NCBI GenBank assembly: GCA_003116975.1 | Contig: BGKB01000105.1 | Coordinates: forward strand, 124,001 to 188,000 | DNA length: 64,000 nt | Source: Aurantiochytrium sp. KH105 | Taxonomy: Eukaryota > Sar > Bigyra > Thraustochytrida > Thraustochytriidae | Reading direction: 5' to 3' | Shown: one piece after another, positions 28,944 to 38,538 of the stretch | How positions within the stretch are numbered: the stretch's first letter is position 1 | How the letters are laid out: each line of letters begins with the position of its first letter | Notes under the pieces: model-generated | Told to the model about the DNA's origin: nothing | The model's input: only the letters and a program-made list of their open reading frames with translations | Database searches by the model: none | Made by a program: the position numbers and the translations under genes

Positions 28944-29297
28944 TTTAAAAATACGTTTGATCTGATCATTGATTCTTGCAACATTCTGTGTTGCTTTGTT
29001 TTGCTTTGTTTTGTTTTGCTTCACCTTGCTTTGCTCCACCTTGCTTTACTCGTCCCCAATCTTTTTTGTCTCTTCTGAACAGCAACACAGACATTGTCGA
29101 ACCAAGCATTGATTGATTGACGGTGAGCACGAGCTTTCCTTGCGTGTCTCGCCGTATCAGCTTGCTCGCCAACCCATTGTAGTTGTAGTAGTAGTAGTAG
29201 TAGGTCTAGGAATCGTCAGCTTGCACCAATCTCGTCGAATACCAAGACCAGTAGAGACCTGCATTTCCGTAACGAAACAAAATCGGACGCCGCGACC
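28944..29297. other. Intergenic upstream of TMEM115
   Basis: Contains a degenerate (TTTGC/TTTGT)n pentamer array (28989-29048), a TAG/GTA run (29179-29204) and TAGGTCTAGGAATC just before the TMEM115 leader. No gene supported. Confidence 0.5.
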
Positions 29298-30610
29298 ATG
29301 GCGCTGCGCAGGGTCGCCGAGGTGGCGCGCGGTGCGCCAGGCAGCACAACCCTGGCCGCCGTCTGTACCCTGGGAAGCCTGTACGCGGCCGTCGCCATGG
29401 AGAGCGAGCCAAGTGCGAACAACGTGGCGCTTGTCGCGAGCAACACGCTGCTCATGAACTGGTATCTGTGGACGCTGCTGACGGGCCACCTCGTGGACGC
29501 AGCGCTGCTCAAGGTAGGTGCCACATTGCTCTCCAGAGAAAGAGAGTGCTGGTGGGCGCCAAGCGTCAACGGTATGTTTTCGGAGGCTAAGATTGTGACT
29601 AACGCTCGACTTAATGCCAGGCGCTCGCCTTCTTGCCGGCAATTTGCATTTTGAGCGTCAAGCTCGAAAGGGCCTTTGGGCTCCGCGGCCTTGTGGTGTA
29701 CCTTTTAACATCCTGTGTAATGGTGAGCGTTCTGGTGGTGATCATGCTACTTTGCGAGCTGCCGGTGCGCGGAATTTACTACTTTTACAATGCGACATTT
29801 TACGGCCACACGGGACTGGTTGTGTCTCTGCTGGTCGGTAATGTTCGCGCAAACATCGAAGACCAACTCGGCCCTTTGCGCGTCAAGTCGCGAGTGGTTG
29901 TCTTTCCCACTGTACTTGTATACTCTTTTCTTGCCTTTGTAGATGATGCAGTGCACGAAAAGGGCGACGGCAAATGGACTCACGATGTAGCCTTTGCACT
30001 CTTTGCCTTTCCCGTCAGCTTTACGCTACTCAAGCTGTTCGACTTTGCTGACCGCAACGCAGACGCCATTTTCCCACCGCGCGTCGCATTCGTGGATGAC
30101 CCCTTTACGCTTGATGCGTTTTTCCCGCAGCCCCTGCGGCCCATCGTCCGCGCGTTCGGCATTCTATTTGAGAATGCCGCCCTTCGCCTTTGTGGCAAAT
30201 GCTATCGGCGACAGCCCGAGCGATCTGGTTTCGCGGATGCGCAGCGAGCCGCTGCTGCTGCGCGTCCTAACGAGGATCTCGAGGGCTGGGGCGCGACCAG
30301 AAGCTCGATGCCAGCAGACAAGGGCCGTCTTGGGGCGCGCAAGATTACCAATCCGATTGCAGAGCGGAGGCGACTCCGCGCCTTGCAGGCGCTTGATCAA
30401 AAGCTGGCTCAGATTTCACGTGAGCCGGAAATCTCCTTTGCGAGTGATGACGAGGACGATCACGACGACTTTGATAGCAACACAGCCTCTAAAACCAGCG
30501 CAGAGGGAACCTTGACGACGGAGAAGAAGGATAGCAGCAAGATCGAGGAGGCTTTGATCGAGGAGGCTACAGTAAAAGCAGACCCAGCTTCATCTCCTTC
30601 TTCGGACTGA
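29298..30610 (+). CDS. TMEM115: TMEM115-like Golgi membrane protein, 2 exons
   Basis: Exons 29298-29513 and 29621-30610, GT-AG (AAG|GTAGGT ... GCCAG|GCG), 401 residues. A rhomboid-like multi-helix N-terminal half carries the NWYLWTLLTGHLVDAALLK-type segment (family: NFW.WTL.TH...E), followed by KLERAFGLRGLVVYLLTSC, a TGLVVSLLVGNVRANIEDQL helix, and the conserved DDPFTLDAFFPQPLRPIVRA (family: ADHFAFATFFPE.LQPV). The cytosolic tail has NPIAERRRLRALQALDQKLA, matching the DAERRRQLALKALNERL stretch of TMEM115, then an acidic end. TMEM115 is a Golgi protein implicated in retrograde transport and glycosylation. It lacks the rhomboid catalytic residues. Both splice sites restore the family frame. Confidence 0.88.
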
Positions 30611-31242
30611 AGAGTGGCTGAGCCGAGTGTGTCTTGCAACGACGGGCCAATATGAGAGACTCTGATTGCGTGCGCTCGAGACTCGGTTGTTAATGAGGCA
30701 ATCTTATACAAACAGATGAATATGAACTGAGAGCCGAGCGGTTGTGTTTCATTCTCTTGTCATCACAGGGACCATTTGTTTGTTCGTGATGTCAGGTTTC
30801 TCGCCAAGAAAAAGAAGTCATTGGTCGTGTGAGATCAAGATTCACCCCCCTTGCCCCGTTGAGTGTGAAAATGGGACCAGGAAAAAGTTGAAGTCGACGT
30901 CTTATGACGATGGAAAACAAAAGTAGAAAGCTACATGATATATTATTGAGCGAGCGATGAAATAAATGCTCTTGAGTCGGCAAAGAGAAGGCGTCCGTTC
31001 TTGTCGGTTAGCAGACTTTGCAAACCCACGAATCTTCCCAAATCTCTTGCTTATAAAGAGAATGCGCAATGCCTGCGGAGAATGACAATTGAAAGCTATC
31101 GATCTGAACGCAGTAAGATGTCGCTGGTCAAGCAGCGAAAAACACGTCAGACAGACATGCAAGAGGGCGAAGAAAGAGTTGACCCAAGCGCGAGACAGCA
31201 TGTGCTGATTGACCACTTGAGCTGGGTACATGTGCGCATGAA
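30611..31242. other. Convergent spacer TMEM115 / RING protein
   Basis: AT-richer than its surroundings; no gene or repeat of note. Confidence 0.45.
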
Positions 31243-32319
31243 TCAGGCGCGCGAGAGACTTCTAGACGAGGACGCAAGAGGTCTGCGGGCCTCGTCGTCA
31301 GCCTCATCCAAATCGCTCGCATTCATGGTGCCAGCTTCGAGGTCAACGGTGGAGCTCTCGTTATCTCCCTCGGCTTCGCTTCCATCAATGCGACCGCGGC
31401 AAATGGGGCACGAGGCGTTGACCTTGAGCCAGCCATCAACGCAAGAGGCGTGAAAATGATGTCGGGCATCGCACGGGAGGAAGCGAACGTCTTGGTCTGG
31501 CTCGTAGCTGGAGAGACAGATGACGCATTGCGGATCAGCTTCGTCTTGAATTAGGCCCTGGTGATACTTTTTCAAAGGTAAAGAGTCAATAGCGTCCTGC
31601 GTCGCACCCTTATTGAGACCAGCCTCATTTTGCTCGATAAAACGCGAAAGCAGACGAATCACGCAGGGGAGGCAAAAACAGAGGAAGGGCAGCATGAGGA
31701 CGATAATGATACAAGGCAAAAGGAAGTAGCAGTAGCCAATGATGACGAGCCAGAAGCAGAGCGTGAGCAGGGCCGGCGCCGAGTCGGAACAGTCCGAGGC
31801 ACCTTGCAGCCAGACCTGGCCCATGATGAGCCAGCCGAGCGCAAAGTTTTCCAGCGGTTTGCGAAGGGATTCGGCCATTCTTCTCTGGCGCGACATTTCC
31901 GACACTTCCTCGGTTGGCTCAAAGTAAATGGTCCACGAGACGGCGAGCGCTGCGAGCAGCGTCAGCGCATAGCAAAAGGCCCAGAAAGCAAGTGGCTGGT
32001 TGCACGATTCGGTTTTCGCTGTGATGGGTACCATGACGAGCGCGGCCAGAGCAGGCGGGAGCTGCATCGCAGTTTGCAAGACCACCAGGGCGTAATTTCC
32101 CCTCGTGGATCCGTCGGGCCCGACTTGCGTTCGGGAGAGTCTCTGGGAGACGCCGTCCTGGATCACGTTAATGCGAACGTTGCGTGTGTTTGAGGCCCCG
32201 ATAGAGCTGCCTCTAGAGCTTGCGCTCTGCACCGAGTCGGCGGACCCGACGCGACGAATGATGGGCGACGCCTCGTTCTCCTCATTCTGTGCCTCTCGAT
32301 TGGGCACGGGGTCGTACAT
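31243..32319 (-). CDS. Membrane-anchored RING-H2 E3 ubiquitin ligase
   Basis: 358 residues, ATG 32319. The N-terminal 75 residues are Ser/Arg/Asn-rich and soluble. Hydrophobic segments lie near residues 78-100, 108-132, 156-174 and 182-220, the last very hydrophobic and Cys-rich (CFWLVIIGYCYFLLPCIIIV). The RING-H2 finger is at 265-308: CVICLSSYEPDQDVRFLPCD, then ARHHFHASCVDGWLKVNASC, then PICR. The spacing between the third Cys and first His is two residues longer than the common C-x-H, a variant seen in other membrane RING proteins. An acidic Ser-rich tail follows. It resembles RNF-type ligases of the endomembrane system, so a role in ubiquitinating membrane proteins is inferred; substrates unknown. 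Confidence 0.85.
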   Translation of the reverse strand: MYDPVPNREAQNEENEASPIIRRVGSADSVQSASSRGSSIGASNTRNVRINVIQDGVSQRLSRTQVGPDGSTRGNYALVVLQTAMQLPPALAALVMVPITAKTESCNQPLAFWAFCYALTLLAALAVSWTIYFEPTEEVSEMSRQRRMAESLRKPLENFALGWLIMGQVWLQGASDCSDSAPALLTLCFWLVIIGYCYFLLPCIIIVLMLPFLCFCLPCVIRLLSRFIEQNEAGLNKGATQDAIDSLPLKKYHQGLIQDEADPQCVICLSSYEPDQDVRFLPCDARHHFHASCVDGWLKVNASCPICRGRIDGSEAEGDNESSTVDLEAGTMNASDLDEADDEARRPLASSSRSLSRA

Positions 32320-33110
32320 TGCGCGAGCACGGCGTGGTCAAACACAATATTGCGATGATGCGCCTCTGCGTCTGCGTCTGTGTCGTCCACGTCTACGTGC
32401 GCGACGTAAACGCACGCCCCTTTCTGCGTGCGTCCGGAAGGGTCGGTGCTTGGGTGGGGTAGGGTCGGCCTCCGTGCACGCACCAAATGAAGATGTTGAT
32501 GTTGTCAGCCGTGCCTCCTTGGCTTGCTGTTCCGCACCGCGAGAACTACAGTTTCGCTGGCACCCCTTCGCCCGGCCCTTTGCGCCGCACGCGTCTGCAA
32601 GCGCCCCGCGCGTCTCCCACGGGCCGCGTGGGGATGGGATTCGTCAATACACAAGCTCGCCCGACTCACCTCACATCAAGCAGGCAGTTCTTTTGTTTCC
32701 ATTTTCCCGTGCAACTACAAGTTGTTATAGGACCTACTACGAAACCTTGGTGGCAGATAAAGTCTGGGTTCGCCACGAAGGACAGAGTTGAAGATCGCTG
32801 CCGTTGCTTATAGGTCAAGGCCTAGGCCGGATTTAAGTACTTGCTTGAGTGCGCATGGGATATATACGTAGCCTTTCAGACGTCGACTCTGTCTTCATAT
32901 GAAAAGAAATTATTGGCTGAGGAACTCGTGTGGACACATTGTCTCGTCAAGCAACCTCGCAAACAACATGGAAAGAATGTGGATTCAAAACGCGAAAGAA
33001 GGCATGGTGTGGTGCACAGCCTCTTCTTCAAAAGAAAAGAAAAGAAAAGATGAAAAAGAGGCAAGGCAAAGAATACTCAATTTCATGCAACGTCTGTTGA
33101 AAAAGCTTAC
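32320..33110. other. Intergenic between CDF transporter 3' end and RING gene
   Basis: Contains TATAGGACCTACTACG (about 32726-32741) and TATAGGTCAAGGCCTAGGCC (about 32809-32828), 400-510 bp upstream of the RING start. No gene supported. Confidence 0.5.
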
Positions 33111-34241
33111 TTACATATGATCCTTGTTGATCTGAACCGTGACGTGATGAGAAAAGGAGGACAGGAGCGAGTGAATGTGCAGCAGCAACGACCCCTCGTC
33201 CGCTCCATCGCGTGCGCGAACATGCAGCGTTGTTACGGGTATATTGGGTGCATACTCCCAGACGTGATCCTTGTGACACTCGAGAACGCCCGACATGGCA
33301 GATATTTCGCGAATACTCTTGTCAAGGGCAATGCGAGGCCCGTAAGGGGCAACCTGAAGCAGCATCCGGCCAGACGACACCAAGAGCGGTGCTGATGAAC
33401 GCATGATGACGAGACTAATAATCACCGCAGCAAGCGGATCTGCTGCCTTCCACCCGCTTCTGCGAGCCATGATGGCGCTACAGATGACGCCAAGCGAGTT
33501 TAGCACGTCGCAAACCGCGTGCAGAACTACGCCCTGCAGATTGAGCATCCGCGCTGATCTCGCAGACTCTTCGTCAATGGGTCTCGACGTGCTCGCCGCA
33601 GAAGCGGCAGAAGATTCATATCGTCGAAAGGCCCCAGTCGTCCCGCTAAAGCCACCAAACGCTGGACCCGCATGGCGTGCACCCGTTCGTGAGGGTGAAG
33701 CGGTGCGAGTGCTCCATGCCAACAGAGCGAGGCCCAGCAGGTTGACCAAGAGGCCAGCAGACGCCACGACGAGAACATGATCCTGGTGAGCGTGATGATG
33801 GAGGTATCCGTGGCCAGCAACGCCGAGATTAGCCTCGCCCTCCATTTCGGCTTCGGGGCTTTCCTCGTGGTGATCCCCTGCGTGACCTTGGACGAGGCCA
33901 TGGCTGTGCGCGACGCCGAGAAATTGGTGCAGTCCCTCGACAACGATGAAGACCGCGACAAAGCACATGAAGACCGCGTTTGTGAAAGCTGCCAAGACGT
34001 GCACCCGGTCATGTCCGAAGCAAGCCTCGACCGACGGCGGGTCCCTGCCGGCCCGGAGCGCGGCCAGCGCGAGTGCCACGCCGAAGCAGTTTATCCCGAG
34101 ATGGGCCCCATCCGAGACGAGCCCGAGCGAGCCCGCGTAGAGGCCGTAGCCCACTTCCACGACGAGCAGCGCCAGGTTGAGTGCGCCGTAGAGCGCCAGC
34201 GGTCGCGCGCCCGCCGGCAGCTCGTCGAGTGCCGCGCGCAT
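33111..34241 (-). CDS. Cation diffusion facilitator (ZnT5/7/MSC2-like metal transporter)
   Basis: 376 residues from ATG 34241; the frame runs 15 codons further up but begins at TTG. Six helices are expected: LALYGALNLALLVVEVGYGL opens TM1, SLGLVSDGAHLGINCFGVAL is TM2, HVLAAFTNAVFMCFVAVFIV lies in the middle, then a His-rich loop (HSHGLVQGHAGDHH ... YLHHHAHQDH), VLVVASAGLLVNLLGLALLA, and NLQGVVLHAVCDVLNSLGVI as TM5. The C-terminal domain carries HVWEYAPNIPVTTLHVRAR and HHVTVQINK. The ZnT5/7 branch places zinc in Golgi or secretory lumen. The TM2 metal site reads HxxxN (His47, Asn51) instead of the usual HxxxD, while TM5 keeps HxxxD (see findings). Confidence 0.88.
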   Translation of the reverse strand: MRAALDELPAGARPLALYGALNLALLVVEVGYGLYAGSLGLVSDGAHLGINCFGVALALAALRAGRDPPSVEACFGHDRVHVLAAFTNAVFMCFVAVFIVVEGLHQFLGVAHSHGLVQGHAGDHHEESPEAEMEGEANLGVAGHGYLHHHAHQDHVLVVASAGLLVNLLGLALLAWSTRTASPSRTGARHAGPAFGGFSGTTGAFRRYESSAASAASTSRPIDEESARSARMLNLQGVVLHAVCDVLNSLGVICSAIMARRSGWKAADPLAAVIISLVIMRSSAPLLVSSGRMLLQVAPYGPRIALDKSIREISAMSGVLECHKDHVWEYAPNIPVTTLHVRARDGADEGSLLLHIHSLLSSFSHHVTVQINKDHM

Positions 34242-34895
34242 CTCGGCCTGCGCTCGTATCTGGCTGCCGCTATTCCATTTCTTCAACTAGTCGGTCGCTA
34301 ATAGCTACTACGGCGGGCGACGGCGACGTAAAGCTTCGCGGGGTGTTGACGGCGGATCGCTTGGCGATGACGATGCAGGACGAGCTCGTGAGGTAAAGAC
34401 TGAGCTGCGATGCAATGGGGTCCATTGCAAGTCGTCATCAAGGCTCACCCCAAACGATGCGTTTTCGTTGGTGCGGGCTGTGATCGGCATGCAAGACCTT
34501 GCATGTTGTTGGAGATGCGCATGCGCGTGGTCTGCGGCTCTGGAAGAGAACCTATCAAGAATCCCCGAGAAAGAAAGAAAAAGTAGCTGCTACAAGTGAG
34601 AGGCAGGGTGGGTGGGTCGATCCTCCGGCCCTCGCTTCAAGTTACAAAGTAGATCAATCAAGATCAGTCAGCCCGCAGCCGCTTGGGGGCGCGTGCAAGA
34701 GCGCGAGAGATTGATGTAGAGAGAGCGAAAAGACTCGCCTTTCGAGTCATGGATCTCGGATGGACAAATGGACGAATGAACGAATGAAAGAATGAGTGAG
34801 AGAACGGACTTGTCCATCGACGACCAGCTTGGATTGGAGAACACTCGACATCCTCCCTTTTTTCGAGATAGCCTACGTTTTTTTTTAGAAAATCT

Positions 34896-34940
34896 CGTAC
34901 GTACGTACGTGCGTGCGTGCGTGCGTGCGTGCGTGCATGC
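34896..34940. repeat. (GTAC)n then (GTGC)n tetranucleotide array
   Basis: CGTACGTACGTACG grades into GTGCGTGCGTGC and ends GCATGC; alternating purine-pyrimidine throughout, thus a candidate Z-DNA-forming stretch. Confidence 0.9.
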
Positions 34941-35217
34941 TCTCGTGGCTGGCGTCTCAAGTTCTTCCTCGAATACGTGCAAATGGGCCTAGCTCGCCAG
35001 CTCCATCGCCCGGACGGATGGAGGTGAACAATGAATGTCATGTTATCTGGGGCCACGCGGCTAGGCCTCTTCTCTGTATAATCAGGTCCCAGGGCCGCCC
35101 TAGCAGGTCCTAGCCCCCAACCACGGAGACGTTCTCTCATGGCCGTTGCGCCAGCCCCATCGAAAGTAGGAAATCGTGAAGGAAGAAGGGAGGGAAGGAG
35201 GGCCCGGGATGGAGGAC

Positions 35218-35268
35218 CCAGCCCAGCCCAGCCCAGCCCAGCCCAGCCCAGCCCAGCCCAGCCCAGCC
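35218..35268. repeat. (CAGCC)n pentanucleotide array
   Basis: About ten near-perfect copies, same unit as at 7503-7534. Confidence 0.95.
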
Positions 35269-36524
35269 AACCAGACCGCCCGCGCCCCACGCCTCCCCGC
35301 CGACCTGAGGCTCGTGGACGCCCGCGTGGGGGCTGTTACCTGCCTGCAGCTGAAGACCCACGCCACGTATCTATATCCATACATCCCCACGCCCAACTCC
35401 CTTCTCTGGTAGCCTGCCTCCCAACACGCAAAGTCTGCCCTCCACTCTGCTCTGCAAAGCACACCAAAGCAAACCAAAGCAAAGCAAACCAAAGCCAAGC
35501 CAAGCAAACCAAACCAAAGGAAGCACGCGCACGGACCCCGACCCGAACGGCCATCGGCGCCGCGCGAGCGAGCGAGCGAGCGAGCGAGTCTGTTCCAGCC
35601 GTCGTCGTCCCGGACTCACGGTCAACGCCAAACCCGACATCCTCGCCTTCGCCTTGCTCTCCCTGGCGCCGCCTCTGCTTCTGCCTGCTGCCCTGCAGCT
35701 CGTGCTGCAGCTTGTGCTCCTCCTCGAGCGCGCCCAGCAGCAGCTCCAGGCGGGCTGTCTCTGCCGCTGCCGCTGCTACTTACTTACATTAGCCGCAGGA
35801 GGCGGCCGCCTCTGCACTGCTTTCCCTGCTTTCCTGCCTGCCTTCTTCCCGTGCTCGTCTGCCTGCTCGCCTCGCCGCGCAGGCAGGCAGGCAGGCAGTC
35901 CCAGATCCCGACGCGAGGCAGCGGCGGCGAGAGAGCCCGCTGCGAGCCCGCGCACCGCGCCGCCCGCGCCCGCGCCGCCCGCGAGCGAGCAGAGGCCTGC
36001 CTGCCTGCCTGCCGCCGCGCGCGCGCGGGGGAGGGAGCTAGCTCCGCGCCTGCCTGCGGTCGGCCTGCTGCCTGCCTGGGCGGGCTGTCTGTCTGTGCTC
36101 GGGAGCGCCGTTGGCGCGTTCCGTTCGTCGAGCCATCCAGCCGTCCAGCCGTCCATCCATCCGTCGTGCCTCCGGCCGTGACCCGGGCCAGCCTCTGCAG
36201 CTCCTCGCTCGGCGCGCCAGAGCCGACGTCGAGCGGACGCGCGCAGCCGCCGAGCCCTCGGCGCGAGCCCGCCGCCCCGGAGGCCGCCCGAGCAGGCGCC
36301 TGAGCAGGCAGGCAGGCAGGCAGGCCCCCCTTCCTCGCCTGCGTCTCCGCGGCGCCTGTTGCTCCTCGGCGCCCGCCTAGAGTTCTCGCTAGGCAGCGCG
36401 TAGTCCGTTTGGGCCGCGGCGAACGGTATAGTCGAGGCTGGAAAGCAGAGCGCAGAGCAGAGCAGAGCAGAGCGCGCAGACAGCGAAGCGAAGCGACGGG
36501 AGCGCAGACCGGGGCGAGGGAGAG

Positions 36525-37844
36525 ATGGCGGACACGATGGACATCGCCATGTCGCTGGAACAGCCGGTGCGGCCTCCGCGGCGCACCTTCCACAGCTTCA
36601 ACATTGGCGGGATTGGCGGGACCACCTTCGAGGTGGAGACGCGCTACGTGAACCTCCGCGCCGTGGGCCAGGGGTCGTACGGCTTCGTGTGCTCGGCGGA
36701 CGACGTGGTCACCGGCAACAAGGTCGCCATCAAAAAGGTCTCGGACATGTTCGCGGACCTCGTCGATGCCAAGCGCATCCTGCGCGAGATCAAGCTGCTC
36801 AAACACCTCGGCGACCACGAAAACGTCATCGGCCTCGTCGATATCAGCGTCATGCCCCCGCATACGCTCGACTTCAAGGACATTTACATTGTCACCGAGC
36901 TCTTCGAGTGCGACCTCGACCGCATCGTGTCGTCGTCCCAACCCCTCAGCGACCAGCATGCTCAGTACTTTCTGTATCAAATCCTCCGCGGCATCAAGTA
37001 CGTCCACTCGGCCAATGTGCTGCACAGAGACCTCAAGCCCTCCAATCTCCTCGTCAAGTCAAACTGTGACCTCGCCATTTGCGACTTTGGCCTTGCACGC
37101 GGCGTCAACACCGAGTACGAGGACACCCTCACCGAGTACGTCGTCACGCGCTGGTACCGCGCCCCAGAGCTGCTCACCGACAGCAAGTACTATGGCAGCG
37201 GCGTCGACGTGTGGAGCATTGGCTGCATCTTTGGTGAGATCCTGGCGCGCCGCCCCATTCTCCAGGGCCGCGACTACATGCACCAGCTTCAGGTCATCAT
37301 CGAGGTCCTCGGCACGCCCTCGGCTTCGGAGATGGACTTCATCACCAACCCCAGCGCACGCCGAGCGATCCAGGCCTTTGGACGCCACCGCAAGCGTAGC
37401 CTCATCAAGATGAGCCAGTTCCACGGCTGCAACCCGCTTGCCATCGATCTTCTGCAGCGAATGCTCGTCTTTGACCCGCGGGGCCGCATCACCATTGATG
37501 AGGCCCTTGAGCACCCCTACCTCGCAGACCTCCACGACGAAACGGAGGTTCCCGTGGCCTCTTCCATGTTTGACCTTCGCTTCGAGCAGGGCTACAAGGC
37601 AGAGATGCCCAAGGATGTCATGCAGCGCCTCATCTTTGAGGACATGGTTGCTTACCACCCGGAAGAGACCTTTTACACTGCGCAGAACAGCGCTCGCTCC
37701 GACGCATCGTCCTCGAGTCGGTCTTCCTCTTCGTCTCTGCCCGTGTCATCAGGACCGGCCTCCCATCAGTACCATCAGAACTTCCCTCGGGTCTCCCACG
37801 CCGGTCGTCAGCGCGCTACAGGCGCAGCACAGGCGCACAAGTGA
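36525..37844 (+). CDS. Mitogen-activated protein kinase, TEY type
   Basis: 439 residues. Kinase landmarks: Gly loop VGQGSYGFV (48-56), ATP-binding Lys70 in VAIKK, catalytic loop HRDLKPSN (Asp169), DFG at 187-189, and the activation loop TEY at 203-205 in EDTLTEYVVTRWYRAPEL, so it belongs to the ERK-like TEY class and should be switched on by a dual-specificity MAPKK. The CMGC insert (RRAIQAFGRHRKRSLIKMSQ) and the C-lobe FDPRGRITIDEALEHPYL are present, and a common-docking acidic stretch (LHDETEVPV) follows. The C-terminal 60 residues are Ser-rich and disordered-looking. Cytosolic/nuclear signalling; the upstream and downstream partners cannot be read from the locus. A 413-codon frame on the opposite strand is a shadow. 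Confidence 0.95.
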   Translation: MADTMDIAMSLEQPVRPPRRTFHSFNIGGIGGTTFEVETRYVNLRAVGQGSYGFVCSADDVVTGNKVAIKKVSDMFADLVDAKRILREIKLLKHLGDHENVIGLVDISVMPPHTLDFKDIYIVTELFECDLDRIVSSSQPLSDQHAQYFLYQILRGIKYVHSANVLHRDLKPSNLLVKSNCDLAICDFGLARGVNTEYEDTLTEYVVTRWYRAPELLTDSKYYGSGVDVWSIGCIFGEILARRPILQGRDYMHQLQVIIEVLGTPSASEMDFITNPSARRAIQAFGRHRKRSLIKMSQFHGCNPLAIDLLQRMLVFDPRGRITIDEALEHPYLADLHDETEVPVASSMFDLRFEQGYKAEMPKDVMQRLIFEDMVAYHPEETFYTAQNSARSDASSSSRSSSSSLPVSSGPASHQYHQNFPRVSHAGRQRATGAAQAHK

Positions 37845-38538
37845 GCGAGTGTCGCGCTTTTTCCTCAACCTTTTTTTTTTTTCTCAACATCAACCTCTAC
37901 AAATAAGCAGTGTGTCAGCCAGCGAGCTGTCATTCGCATTTCACGTACATACGGGAGCTCCGTTAGCTCGCTCGCTCGCTCGCTCGCCCGGCGCAAGATC
38001 GCGTGCGCGGCTTCTTTGAGCACTTCGACAGAGACCCCAACGCCAACATCAACAACCCCCCCCCCCCCCACCCACCACCACTACCACCAACATACATACA
38101 GACATACATACATACATCCACACACAACCCCTTCCACTTGATGATGACTTTTCAGGCTTATCATCGAACAAGCTCGCGCGCGCGCGGTTGTGCAACGCGC
38201 ACATCCCCTACACACCACATGGGCTCCTTTCCCGACGACGAGACGGCGCTCTTAACCTTACCTCGCGTCTATTCTTCTCCTCTTTCTTTATCTTTTTGCA
38301 TTTCCCCAAAGATGTATACCAGTAGCGACTTGAACCCGTTCACCAGTCGACGAACTTCGTCGCGGGAGAAGGGAAAAAAGAAAAGGAAAAAAAGTCCAAC
38401 AATCAAGCATTCATTACATTTTAGACATTCGTATGATTTTGAGCGCACTAGAAGCGGTTGTAAATGCGTCGCGCTCCCTTACATATCAAAAGGAGAAAGC
38501 AACACGAAAAAGGAATAAAAGGCCCTATCACATTATCT
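37845..38538. other. Convergent spacer MAPK / RanBPM-like gene
   Basis: Contains a T11 run (37870-37880), a (GCTC)n tract (37966-37987), a C13 run (38057-38069) followed by CACC and ACAT units. No gene supported. Confidence 0.5.

Larger units (their letters stand above)
34242..36524. other. Repeat-rich upstream region of CDF (-) and MAPK (+)
   Basis: 2.3 kb with no supportable gene. Repeats in order: (GTAC)n/(GTGC)n at 34896-34940, CTAGGCCTC near 35061, (CAGCC)n at 35218-35268, CAAAG/AAACC pentamers at 35456-35520, (GAGC)n at 35563-35588, (CAGG)n runs near 35880-35900 and 36306-36325, (AGAGC)n at 36446-36473. The right-hand 900 bp is GC-rich and probably the MAPK promoter and leader. Confidence 0.5.

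Noticed and set aside
33060-33113. Possible extra 3' exon of the CDF gene (GTAAGT overlaps its stop)
   Set aside because: The next acceptor-like TTCAACAG is only about 20 nt away, too short for an intron, and the protein already ends where ZnT proteins end.
35784-37025. 413-codon minus-strand frame opposite the MAPK start
   Set aside because: Antisense of the MAPK N-terminal half and its GC-rich leader; no domain.
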